This document shows, one piece after another, positions 1 to 6,146 of a DNA stretch of 7,454 bases. A program made the translations under genes and the position numbers. The stretch is from Gammaproteobacteria bacterium (lineage in GTDB: Bacteria; Pseudomonadota; Gammaproteobacteria; Chromatiales; Chromatiaceae), in contig JAUXGQ010000065.1 in assembly GCA_030621975.1 (NCBI GenBank), positions 1 through 7,454 of the forward strand, written 5' to 3'. Under the pieces are notes generated by a model. That model saw only the letters and a list, made by a program, of their open reading frames with translations. It ran no database searches and had not been told where the DNA came from. Position 1 is the first letter of the stretch. The number at the start of each line of letters is the position of its first letter.

Positions 1-30
1 AAAAGGTTTCATGGCGGCCTCGCCGACAGC

Positions 31-489
31 TCAACATCCAGTGCCGAAATCATTCTCCAGAATGTATTGAAGTACCTCCGTGGCCTGGGGATAGCCTCTG
101 TCTGCTGCGTTCCAGATCCACTCCATAGCTTTCTCGTCGTTCTGAGTGACACCCTCCCCTTCGAGGTACATGAGTCCCAATTGAAATTGTGCTTCCAGAT
201 GTCCCTCTTTTGCCGCCCGCTCGCACCAGACAAAACCTTTGTACTCGTCGGGCTCTATGCCTATCCCGGCCCGGTACATGGTCCCGAGCAGATACTGAGC
301 TTTTGTATTTCCATGCTCAGCGCTGCGCCTGAAATATTGAATTGCCTGGTCGTAACGGTCCTGTTTATAGGCAGCCAGCCCTTTCTGGTATTCATCGGCA
401 ACGCCCATAGACGCCAGCGACAGGGTCAAAGCACAGCCTATTGCCTTTGGTTTCCATCCTATGTGGAACGCTCTTGTATCTTGAGTCAT
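31..489 (-). CDS. Secreted Sel1-repeat protein
   Basis: This 152-residue protein is probably periplasmic. Residues 1-31 look like a signal peptide: a charged start, a hydrophobic stretch around 16-30, and likely cleavage after Ala31 (GVA|DE). The mature part is a chain of TPR-like Sel1 helical pairs: a partial unit at about 33-60 (AxxxYxxGxY-type, with AIQYFRRSAEHG), then two clear units at about 62-96 (AQYLLGTMYRAGIGI) and 98-132 (AQFQLGLMYLEGEGV). Sel1 repeats are protein-binding scaffolds, so an adaptor role is expected, but no partner is visible. It ends in a cysteine (FGTGC). The ATG start at 489 has a good AAGGAA Shine-Dalgarno about 6 nt upstream. It begins 2 bases after the stop of the dioxygenase gene, so the two are almost certainly co-transcribed. 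The family call is sure; the function is not known. Confidence 0.88.
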   Translation of the reverse strand: MTQDTRAFHIGWKPKAIGCALTLSLASMGVADEYQKGLAAYKQDRYDQAIQYFRRSAEHGNTKAQYLLGTMYRAGIGIEPDEYKGFVWCERAAKEGHLEAQFQLGLMYLEGEGVTQNDEKAMEWIWNAADRGYPQATEVLQYILENDFGTGC

Positions 490-491
490 TG

Positions 492-1208
492 CTATTCCTT
501 GAAAAACGCCGGTGTGCTATCCCAACCCCTTTTAGCCTTTAGATGATCCACGGATGGTCTTCTGCACACGCGATTCACCAGGATGGAGGAGCGGTCCGGT
601 GGACGCAACGGGACTGGATAATACCAGGCCCGTTCCCCTTCCCGATGAGGCAGCGCCGTTGCAGTCAGTAGTACAGCGCGCGGCCACACCGTTTCCAATC
701 CATGAATATTGCGCTTACCCGGTGCAAAGGATGCGGTCCCGCCTTCGGCCAATTCTCGATCCACGGCAAGCTTCAGCGAGCGAAGACTCCCCGAAGGTTT
801 GGAACGTGGTTGTTCCTCGAACTGTTGTATTCGGACCCGGCCGGCGATCACGCGCTGCGCCCCGTGGGCACCGGGATGATCGTGAAGCGGGATGCGGCCG
901 AAGCGATAGACGACGAGCAATCCGGCCCGCAGGGCCTCGGTCTCCACGAGAGGGTGCCAGCCCCAAGGCTGGACAGCCGACGGCTGGGACCCGGCTGCCA
1001 CCGCTAAAACATCTTGAAATTCCCCGAAACGGGCCAGATGGTCGTACAAGGTGCAAACCCCCTGCTCAAGTTTCGAGAAGACATCTCCTGCGGTGTTGAC
1101 GGCTGCCAGAAAGACGGCTGCGCCCTCCGCAAGTGCCAGACCCCAAGTTCGCGGTTGCTCTGAACACGCGTCCCCGACCAAACCGGTTTGCGTGAGTATT
1201 TTACGCAA
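492..1208 (-). CDS. ADO/PCO-type cupin thiol dioxygenase
   Basis: This looks like a member of the cysteamine dioxygenase (ADO)/plant cysteine oxidase family, non-heme Fe(II) enzymes that add O2 to thiols to give sulfinates. The signature is IPLHDHPGAHG near residues 106-116 (1208 start), close to the PLHDHPGMHG of animal ADO. His109 and His111 are the first two iron ligands. A third ligand, His169, sits in GKRNIHGLETV, followed by the family-like block ending WYYP. Preceding helices include LEQGVCTLYDHLARF. The C-terminal 40 residues are not recognisable. The frame is open to GTG 1244, which has no Shine-Dalgarno. I prefer TTG at 1206-1208 because GGAGG (1214-1218) lies 5 nt before it, giving 238 residues instead of 250. 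A TAGAAT -10-like box at 1260-1265 would give a short leader to this start. The cytoplasmic substrate is unknown; other cupins remain possible. Confidence 0.72.
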   Translation of the reverse strand: MRKILTQTGLVGDACSEQPRTWGLALAEGAAVFLAAVNTAGDVFSKLEQGVCTLYDHLARFGEFQDVLAVAAGSQPSAVQPWGWHPLVETEALRAGLLVVYRFGRIPLHDHPGAHGAQRVIAGRVRIQQFEEQPRSKPSGSLRSLKLAVDRELAEGGTASFAPGKRNIHGLETVWPRAVLLTATALPHREGERAWYYPVPLRPPDRSSILVNRVCRRPSVDHLKAKRGWDSTPAFFKE

Positions 1209-1213
1209 GCTAT

Positions 1214-1218
1214 CCTCC
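1214..1218 (-). promoter_or_regulatory. Ribosome binding site deciding the dioxygenase start
   Basis: GGAGG on the minus strand stands 5 nt before the TTG at 1206-1208. No comparable site precedes the in-frame GTG at 1242-1244, so this site argues for the shorter protein. Confidence 0.5.
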
Positions 1219-1308
1219 GCTCCCGATCCTGGATATGATGCCACGCTGAGTTGAAGCGGATTCTAGTACAGCTTCTACCTCCGCGAATCAGGACCTTATT
1301 TAATTCCG

Positions 1309-1358
1309 CCTAAAGATTTTTCTTATTGCGTTCCGGGATATCACGCCTTAATCTTAGG
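1309..1358. repeat. Nested dyad in divergent intergenic region
   Basis: CCTAAAGATT (1309-1318) and AATCTTAGG (1350-1358) are inverted copies differing by one extra A. Inside them GCGT (1328-1331) pairs with ACGC (1343-1346). The dyad sits between the divergent dioxygenase operon and the kinase gene and overlaps the putative kinase promoter, so it could be an operator, possibly for the neighbouring response regulator. The spacers are asymmetric, which does not favour a single clean hairpin. Confidence 0.4.
1326..1354 (+). promoter_or_regulatory. Putative sigma-70 promoter for the kinase operon
   Basis: TTGCGT (1326-1331) is separated by 17 bp from TAATCT (1349-1354), a weak -35 with a fair -10. 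Transcription would start near 1361, about 44 nt before the kinase GTG. The promoter lies within the dyad at 1309-1358, as expected for a regulated promoter. The call is by eye only. Confidence 0.35.
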
Positions 1359-1404
1359 AAAATCAATCAAGTACTCTAAACGACGGTCTGGGAATTTTGA
1401 AGTT

Positions 1405-3186
1405 GTGGTTTCTGGCTTTCGTCACTATTTCCTTCTCACCCTCTCGTGGTTCACGCTGACCACGCTTCTGGTGGTGCTGTTATTGCAGACGGCCCTCAAG
1501 GAGGCGGAGATTCGTTTTCACGTTGACACCGATTGGATTCATAAAACACTCGAGGAAAAAACTCGCGTCAACGAAGCCGTGCTCGAGGGCATGGCGGCGT
1601 TTTTTGGGGTCGCGCCGATCTGGGAGGATCAAAGCGCTCGCAACTACGCGCGTGCAATGCACAGGCGATATCCCCACATCTACATGCTCGAGGCGCAGAC
1701 GCGCGTTGTTTTCTCGGAGAGGGAGGAGCTGGAGCGACGGATGCGAAGCAAGGGTTTTGCGGGTTTTCAGATCCGGACTTTCTCCTATGGAGGCGACCGA
1801 ACCTGGCAGCCGGCCCCGTCAGAACCAGACTACTACCCTATCATTTTCATGGAACCGATAACCGAAGAAAGCCGCCAGGTGTTGGGTCTGGATATCGGCT
1901 CCGTCCCACACCTGCGGGAAGCGCTAAACAACTCTGTCGCCAGTGATGGACCGGCCGCTTCCGCACCGTTCCGCCTGGTCGAAGGCGACATTGCCTATGT
2001 ACTTTTCCGACCGGCCATACAGCCGCCGGACCACGGAAAAGGGACAGCGGGGGCCTTAACTGTGGTGTCCTTGGTGGTACGCGCGGCGGACCTGTTATCT
2101 GCCAAGCACCTGAACAAGCCAACTATCTCCTGTGCATTGTATTTCCTTGATGCGACTGGCGGCGGGAAAACGCTCATATCCCAGGTTTCGCAGAAACCGA
2201 TTCAAAGCGAGTTTGAACGACTGGTGCTACCCGTTTTTACGGCTCAGTATTCATTGCGCAGCAAGAGCCAGCCATTTGTCCTCACGGTCGAGCGCCAAGC
2301 CGGTTGGGATATCCTGAATACACCCCTGTTAGCCTCGACCATCGTACTGTCCACGGCTGGCTTCATACTGCTCCTATTCAATACGCGCAAGCGGCTGACC
2401 ACCGAACGCGAGCGCACCGAGGCTTACCGCCTGCTGGAGAACGAACGGGCGCAACTCGACCAGACGATACAGGAAAGAACGTCAGAGCTTTCTGCGCTAG
2501 CAGAAAAGTTGTTCGAGGTTCAGGAGCAGGAGCGCCGAACCCTGGCCAGAGAGCTACACGACGAGATAGGCCAGACGCTCACCGCGATCAAGACCGAAGC
2601 AGTCCTTATAAAGGAGAAGTGCGGTGGGAGGTCGCCCGAAATTAGCGAGAGCGCTGACGCCATCCAGACTCAGTCCGACAGCGTCTACGATATCACTCAC
2701 AACATCATGCGACGTTTACGCCCGCGCGCACTCGACGACCTGGGTCTCATCCCTTCGTTGGACAACTGCATCGCCGCGGCACGCTTGGAAGAACATGGCG
2801 CCAAGCTGCATGTTTGGTACGACGGCGAACTCGATCGGTTGGGCGAACCGGCCAACATCACCCTTTACCGGATCCTGCAGGAAGCCTTGACCAATATCGG
2901 CAAGCACGCAGGGGCCAAAAACGTCTGGATCGAGGTTAAGCGTCTTACCGCGCCTATACCTAAAGGCTCGTCAGATGCCGGCCTGGCAGGGGCAGTGCAA
3001 CTCGTGGTCCGGGACGATGGCCGCGGCATGAACCCGGCCCATACGATCACGGGACTGGGACTGGTGGGCGTGCGGGAACGCGTGCAGGCGCTCAGGGGAA
3101 GCTTCCAGTTGCAGACGGCGCCCGGCGAGGGGCTCGCACTCTCGGTAACCATCCCCGTCGAAGAGGCGGCCGATGACCATGAATAA
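1405..3186 (+). CDS. CHASE-domain sensor histidine kinase (HisKA_3 class)
   Basis: This 593-residue inner-membrane sensor kinase should phosphorylate the regulator encoded just downstream. Transmembrane helix 1 is at about 8-28 and helix 2 at about 307-326. The roughly 280-residue periplasmic part between them holds a CHASE-like domain, with RRYPHIYMLEAQTRV at about 88-101, then YYPIIFMEP and LGLDIGSVPHLREAL near 143-174. A charged coiled coil (about 329-375) leads directly to the HisKA_3 dimerisation helix EQERRTLARELHDEIGQTL, with His385 the phospho-acceptor. The HATPase domain shows the N box LQEALTNIGKHAGA (491-504), DDGRGM (537-542) and GLGLVGV (550-556). No HAMP or PAS domain is seen. 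The start is GTG with a poor Shine-Dalgarno (GGGA about 11 nt away); no upstream in-frame start was found, and residue 1 lies just before helix 1. The last 14 bases overlap the regulator gene. The signal sensed cannot be deduced. Confidence 0.93.
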   Translation: MVSGFRHYFLLTLSWFTLTTLLVVLLLQTALKEAEIRFHVDTDWIHKTLEEKTRVNEAVLEGMAAFFGVAPIWEDQSARNYARAMHRRYPHIYMLEAQTRVVFSEREELERRMRSKGFAGFQIRTFSYGGDRTWQPAPSEPDYYPIIFMEPITEESRQVLGLDIGSVPHLREALNNSVASDGPAASAPFRLVEGDIAYVLFRPAIQPPDHGKGTAGALTVVSLVVRAADLLSAKHLNKPTISCALYFLDATGGGKTLISQVSQKPIQSEFERLVLPVFTAQYSLRSKSQPFVLTVERQAGWDILNTPLLASTIVLSTAGFILLLFNTRKRLTTERERTEAYRLLENERAQLDQTIQERTSELSALAEKLFEVQEQERRTLARELHDEIGQTLTAIKTEAVLIKEKCGGRSPEISESADAIQTQSDSVYDITHNIMRRLRPRALDDLGLIPSLDNCIAAARLEEHGAKLHVWYDGELDRLGEPANITLYRILQEALTNIGKHAGAKNVWIEVKRLTAPIPKGSSDAGLAGAVQLVVRDDGRGMNPAHTITGLGLVGVRERVQALRGSFQLQTAPGEGLALSVTIPVEEAADDHE

Positions 3187-3838
3187 ACCGTACATTCGCG
3201 TCTTGCTGGTCGATGACCACTCGGTGGTTCGGGCGGGTTTCCGTCGCCTCCTGGAAACCACCTCAGACATCCTTGTGGCCGGGGAAGCGGAAAACGGGGT
3301 GCAAGCCGTGCAGGCCTGCGGTGAACTGGATCCGGATGTCCTGGTGCTGGACATTTCAATGCCCGAGATGGGGGGGCTGGAGGCAATCGAATCCATTCAG
3401 CGGCGGTTTCCGCGCATACGGATACTGGTGCTCAGCGTACACGAAAACGAACCTTTTCCCTCGATGGCCCTGGAAAAAGGCGCCAGCGGGTACCTGACCA
3501 AACGCTGCGCCCCGGAGGAGCTGATGAAGGCCGTGCGGGAGCTGGCGGCCGGCCGAAAGTATCTGGCTTCAGACATTGCCCGGCGCATCGCACTGTCCAA
3601 CAGAAAGGGTGAACGAGCACAGCTGGAATCGCTGACCCGCCGAGAGCATGAAATATTTCTGTTGCTGGCCCGGGGTGATTCGACCGGAGAGATCGCAGAA
3701 ACCGTTGGCATCAGTCCCAAGACCGTACTCGTTCACCGCTCCCGGGTCATGCAAAAACTCGGCGCACGGGCGCAGACCGACCTGATGGGCCTGGCAATAC
3801 GGCTCGGTCTGCTTGATCCCTATGCGGATAATAATTAA
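3173..3838 (+). CDS. NarL/FixJ-family response regulator
   Basis: This 221-residue cytoplasmic transcription regulator is the expected partner of the preceding kinase. The receiver domain (about 7-122) has all key residues: the acidic pair Asp14-Asp15 (LLVDDH), phospho-acceptor Asp60 (VLVLDISMP), Ser88 as the switch Ser/Thr and Lys110 (YLTKR). A LuxR-type helix-turn-helix covers about 151-213: LTRREHEIFLLLARG, then the recognition region GISPKTVLVHRSRVMQKLGA. The ATG at 3173 is preceded by GAGG at 6 nt; the second ATG at 3179 would lie 12 nt away, so the first is preferred. Translation is probably coupled to the kinase by the 14-base overlap. The dyad in the upstream divergent intergenic region is a reasonable candidate target. 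The specific regulon is unknown. Confidence 0.95.
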   Translation: MTMNKPYIRVLLVDDHSVVRAGFRRLLETTSDILVAGEAENGVQAVQACGELDPDVLVLDISMPEMGGLEAIESIQRRFPRIRILVLSVHENEPFPSMALEKGASGYLTKRCAPEELMKAVRELAAGRKYLASDIARRIALSNRKGERAQLESLTRREHEIFLLLARGDSTGEIAETVGISPKTVLVHRSRVMQKLGARAQTDLMGLAIRLGLLDPYADNN

Positions 3839-3901
3839 CCCGGATATCTCACCAGGATTCGGATTTCTGGGTCGATCTCGTGCAGTCTGGGTCATTACCG
3901 C

Positions 3902-4813
3902 TCATTCACATTGGTGCAAGCCACCTACGTTAGGAGCCAGTTGCCGTTCGCACTGACTCGGCTGCCAATCCACGAGCAGGTGTTCGATTTTCGCAATTTC
4001 TTCGGCAGTAAACGCTGCACGACACAACGGAGGCAGAACCTTATCGTTAGCCATCGAATACCAAATACATGCGATTTCTTTGTCTCTTTGCAGGTACGAT
4101 TTCTTTCCGCTCAATATCGGGGAAGGGCAATATTGATCACCGTATTTACCGATTCCGTACGGCTTTTCCCAATCCCCCGAGAAATAGTTACCAAGCTCTA
4201 TATACGCACAGGGATGTCCGCTTTTCGCAGCCTCACAAAGGCATCTCAGCGCACCCGCGTCAACGCCCAGTCTTTGGTGTCCGCTGTGCTGCTGTGCACT
4301 ACCCAGGTAACCGGCCCAGTAATCATCCGCCTTGCCTCCGCCGTCAAAACTCGGGAAACCCGTACGCGTGGATGTGTGATATCCATAACCACCCACATAG
4401 ATTGTCAGGCCCCTTTCGTAGGTCCGATTTACGAAAGAATTGTAATCCTTACCTGAAGCCACGCCGCTCACGCGACCCTTTGCATCGTAGGTGATGAGTA
4501 GATAGTGTGCCCACATCCGTGACTTGGAGTAAGGCACGATCACCGCGAAACGAATACCGTCAGTTTCCGCTCGATAAATCTCCCAGTTACCCATGACGTC
4601 TTGATCAAAGGGAACGCCCAAAACGCCCCGCATCTCCGATCGTGTCGTTTCGCCGATCTCGATCGCCTGCTCGCTGCCGCCGAAGGGTCGTTCCGAAATG
4701 ATGTTGGTCATGGCGCATCCTGCCAGTTGCGACAGCAACAGAGTAATGAACGATGTATAAACGATAGCGGGGATGTATCGCACGAGAGCTTTCTGAACAG
4801 GCATGCCTTGCAT
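3902..4813 (-). CDS. Lipoprotein with SmpA/BamE-like and Sel1-like halves
   Basis: This is a 303-residue predicted lipoprotein. After a short basic start, the hydrophobic segment IPAIVYTSFITLLLS leads to a lipobox LAGC with Cys33, followed by Ala-Met, so outer-membrane sorting is plausible. Residues about 47-125 resemble the SmpA/BamE-type fold (IEIGETTRSEMRGVLGVP, then NWEIYRAETDG and YDAKGRVSGV). Residues about 185-290 are Sel1-like (GALRCLCEAAKSGHP, YIELGNYFSGDW, CIWYSMA) and end with the LLVDWQPSQCE motif. This half carries eight cysteines. The frame is open to an ATG at 4939, but the first 42 residues do not look like a signal region and would bury the lipobox. ATG 4813 has GGAGG 3 nt upstream (4817-4821); ATG 4804 is the alternative, at 12 nt. 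It converges with the response regulator, 63 bp apart, without a clear terminator. The exact role is unknown. Confidence 0.75.
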   Translation of the reverse strand: MQGMPVQKALVRYIPAIVYTSFITLLLSQLAGCAMTNIISERPFGGSEQAIEIGETTRSEMRGVLGVPFDQDVMGNWEIYRAETDGIRFAVIVPYSKSRMWAHYLLITYDAKGRVSGVASGKDYNSFVNRTYERGLTIYVGGYGYHTSTRTGFPSFDGGGKADDYWAGYLGSAQQHSGHQRLGVDAGALRCLCEAAKSGHPCAYIELGNYFSGDWEKPYGIGKYGDQYCPSPILSGKKSYLQRDKEIACIWYSMANDKVLPPLCRAAFTAEEIAKIEHLLVDWQPSQCERQLAPNVGGLHQCE

Positions 4814-4842
4814 GAACCTCCATGAGATGCGGTGAAAGCGGC

Positions 4843-4871
4843 TGCCGGCCGATGTTGGGTATTCGCCGGCA
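4843..4871. repeat. Inverted repeat in the lipoprotein leader
   Basis: TGCCGGC (4843-4849) and GCCGGCA (4865-4871) are perfect 7-bp inverted arms around 15 bases. They lie about 30-60 bp before the lipoprotein start, within the 191-bp gap to moaE. It may form an mRNA leader hairpin. No convincing promoter was found in this gap. The stem is short and GC-rich, so chance is possible. Confidence 0.25.
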
Positions 4872-5004
4872 TCGCCAATCAGCTGACCCTGCTCCAATGC
4901 ATGCCCGCTGTTTACGGAACCTGTTTCAACAAACTGCATCGGCCATCGCCCTTGTCCGCCTGATGCGATATCTAAACAACATTACGGCAGCGCCAGGGTT
5001 GGTC

Positions 5005-5469
5005 TCAGTCGCCGCGACGCCAGCGCTGTTCTGCCTGGTTGTCGCTTTGCCGGGCATCAACCCAGCGGCTGCCCTCAGGGGTCTGTTCCTTTTTCCAGAA
5101 GGGAGCGCGGGTTTTCAGGTAGTCGATGACGAATTCGCAGGCTTGAAAGGCCTCCCCACGGTGCGCACTTGCCACCGCCACGAGAACGATGGGGTCCTGA
5201 GGCTTGAGCTCACCGATGCGGTGTACTACACGAATACCCTGCAGCTCCCAACGGGTTTGCGCTTCGTCCAGGATCTTTTCCAGGGCCTTTTCCGTCATGC
5301 CCGGATAGTGCTCCAGGGTCATGCTGGCTACCCGCTGACCCGCGTTACTGTCCCGGGTCAATCCTAGAAAGGTAACGATGGCCCCGATGGCGGGGTTGTC
5401 CGCGCGCAGTTTTTCGATCTCCGCGGCGGTGTCGAAGGGCTCGGTTTGGACGCTGATGGCTTTGATCAA
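5005..5469 (-). CDS. moaE: Molybdopterin synthase catalytic subunit MoaE
   Basis: MoaE is the large subunit of molybdopterin synthase. With thiocarboxylated MoaD it converts cyclic pyranopterin monophosphate to molybdopterin in the cytoplasm. The 154-residue protein is full length (about 150 is usual) and carries the family landmarks: Arg39 (LGLTRDSN), TLEHYPGMTEKAL (51-63), HRIGEL (83-88), SAHRGEAF (101-108) with His103/Arg104, and YLKTRAPFWKKE (117-128) with the active-site lysines Lys119 and Lys126, at the same positions as in E. coli. The start is a TTG (5467-5469); no ATG or GTG is close upstream in frame, and GAGGT lies about 7 nt before it. Its partner moaD is about 870 bp upstream instead of adjacent. 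The 132-bp leader from the DUF559 stop holds a small GC hairpin (5513-5525) but no recognisable molybdenum-cofactor riboswitch. Confidence 0.96.
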   Translation of the reverse strand: MIKAISVQTEPFDTAAEIEKLRADNPAIGAIVTFLGLTRDSNAGQRVASMTLEHYPGMTEKALEKILDEAQTRWELQGIRVVHRIGELKPQDPIVLVAVASAHRGEAFQACEFVIDYLKTRAPFWKKEQTPEGSRWVDARQSDNQAEQRWRRGD

Positions 5470-5512
5470 TAGGGTTACCTCGGTTAGGGGAGGAGGCGCT
5501 TTGCCGGTTAAA

Positions 5513-5525
5513 GGCCGAGGCGGCC
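5513..5525. repeat. Small hairpin in the moaE leader
   Basis: GGCCG and CGGCC are perfect 5-bp arms around AGG. It lies between the DUF559 stop and the moaE start, with only a short T run after it on the minus strand. It is too weak to call a terminator. Confidence 0.2.
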
Positions 5526-5601
5526 GTTCACTGGAAACATACAGTTTCTAGCCGACAAATGCCATGTAAGCTTCGAACCTACGGGAAGATCTGTGGGTTG
5601 G

Positions 5602-5973
5602 CTAAACGTGTCTCCCTCTCCCTCCGGGAGAGGGCTGGGGTGAGGGGACTTCAACTAAATAGCAACGAATCTGCTCAAGCACGACATCAATATCACACAG
5701 GATCTCGTGATTCCAAAACCGCATGACTTTGTATCCTACGGATTCCAGAAACAGGCTCCTTTTGTTGTCCTGTTTTTCCTGTTGCAGATGTTGGCCCCCA
5801 TCGGCTTCTACTATCAGCCTGGCTTCCAGGCACAGGAAATCTACGATATAAGGCTCAATCACCACTTGGCGCCTGAACTTGTAGCCAGCCAGTCGACGGG
5901 CTCGTAAATGCTTCCATAGTAGGAGCTCAGCATCGGTGGCCTGCCGGCGCAGTGTTCGAGCCAAAGATTTCAT
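5602..5973 (-). CDS. DUF559 endonuclease-like protein
   Basis: This 123-residue protein belongs to the DUF559 family, which is related to the Vsr/PD-(D/E)XK nuclease fold. Family features are all present: LARTLRRQATDAELLLWKHLR (5-25), YKFRRQVVIEPYIVDFLC (31-48) with Asp45, LIVEADGGQH (53-62) with Glu56, Asp58 and His62, and GYKVMRFWNHEIL (80-92). The putative acidic active-site residues are intact, so it could be active on DNA, though the family's natural substrate is not settled. The core ends near residue 108. The rest (PSPQPSPGGRG plus RHV) is encoded by palindromic repeat A, so the repeat forms the protein's tail. The ATG at 5973 uses the GAGGGG of repeat B (5981-5986) as its Shine-Dalgarno at 7 nt. 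The gene stands between moaD and moaE, has no evident link to molybdopterin, and looks like the passenger or driver of a small mobile element. Confidence 0.9.
   Translation of the reverse strand: MKSLARTLRRQATDAELLLWKHLRARRLAGYKFRRQVVIEPYIVDFLCLEARLIVEADGGQHLQQEKQDNKRSLFLESVGYKVMRFWNHEILCDIDVVLEQIRCYLVEVPSPQPSPGGRGRHV
5612..5649 (+). repeat. Palindromic repeat copy A
   Basis: It starts with a perfect 9-bp palindrome, CCCTCTCCC (5614-5622) and GGGAGAGGG (5626-5634) around TCC, followed by the tail CTGGGGTGAGGGG. It matches copy C at 35 of 38 positions in the same orientation. Read on the minus strand it encodes the end of the DUF559 protein. Confidence 0.85.
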
Positions 5974-5978
5974 TTTGG

Positions 5979-6016
5979 ATCCCCTCTCCCTGGCCCTCTC
6001 CCGGGGGGAGAGGGGA
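5979..6016 (-). repeat. Palindromic repeat copy B
   Basis: This is the inverted copy of A. The tail CCCCTCTCCCTGG comes first, then CCCTCTCCC and GGGAGAGGG arms around a short GGG run. Its minus-strand GAGGGG is the apparent ribosome binding site of the DUF559 gene. Confidence 0.82.
5981..5986 (-). promoter_or_regulatory. Repeat-borne ribosome binding site of DUF559 gene
   Basis: GAGGGG on the minus strand ends 7 nt before the ATG at 5971-5973. It is the distal part of repeat B, so the repeat supplies the translation signal. Confidence 0.6.
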
Positions 6017-6080
6017 TAATCCGCGAAGCGTCTTCCTTTGTTACTTTACGCGAAGCAAGTTCCTATTTAGCGTCCAGAAT

Positions 6081-6118
6081 CTCCCTCTCCCACCGGGAGA
6101 GGGTTGGGGTGAGGGGAT
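6081..6118 (+). repeat. Palindromic repeat copy C
   Basis: It has the same orientation as copy A, with CCCTCTCCC and GGGAGAGGG arms around ACC and then the tail TTGGGGTGAGGGGAT. Confidence 0.85.
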
Positions 6119-6146
6119 CTAATGATGAATAACCAATTGATTTTAT

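Larger units (their letters stand above)
5612..6016 (-). mobile_element. DUF559 gene framed by inverted palindromic repeats
   Basis: A 405-bp unit has 38-bp repeats A (5612-5649) and B (5979-6016) in opposite orientation at its ends, matching at about 31 of 38 positions by hand alignment. Each has a GGGAGAGGG palindrome on the outside and a GGGGTGAGGGG-like tail facing inward. The only gene inside is DUF559, which uses both ends. No target-site duplication is visible next to the ends. That the unit is mobile is an inference from its structure and its position within the molybdenum cofactor cluster. Confidence 0.55.

Noticed and set aside
1..30. Terminator after the Sel1 gene
   Set aside because: On the minus strand a 4-bp GGCG/CGCC stem and a terminal TTTT at the window edge are visible, but the stem is too short and the T run is cut by the edge.
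554..1099. Plus-strand frame of 181 codons opposite the dioxygenase
   Set aside because: It is antisense to a gene with clear cupin motifs, is rich in Arg and Pro and shows no domain.
3839..3901. Bidirectional terminator between the convergent regulator and lipoprotein genes
   Set aside because: Only a weak ACCAG/CTGG pairing and a repeated TCTGGGTC are present, with no strong stem and no T tract.
4814..4939. N-terminal extension of the lipoprotein to the ATG at 4939
   Set aside because: The extra 42 residues have no signal character and would put the lipobox in the middle of the protein; a strong GGAGG precedes the ATG at 4813.
4822..5367. Plus-strand frame of 181 codons opposite moaE and its downstream gap
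   Set aside because: Most of it is the antisense of moaE, which matches E. coli MoaE over its full length.
5470..5601. Molybdenum-cofactor riboswitch before moaE
   Set aside because: Only short isolated hairpins are seen; 132 bp does not show the multi-helix layout expected, and covariance-model search would be needed.
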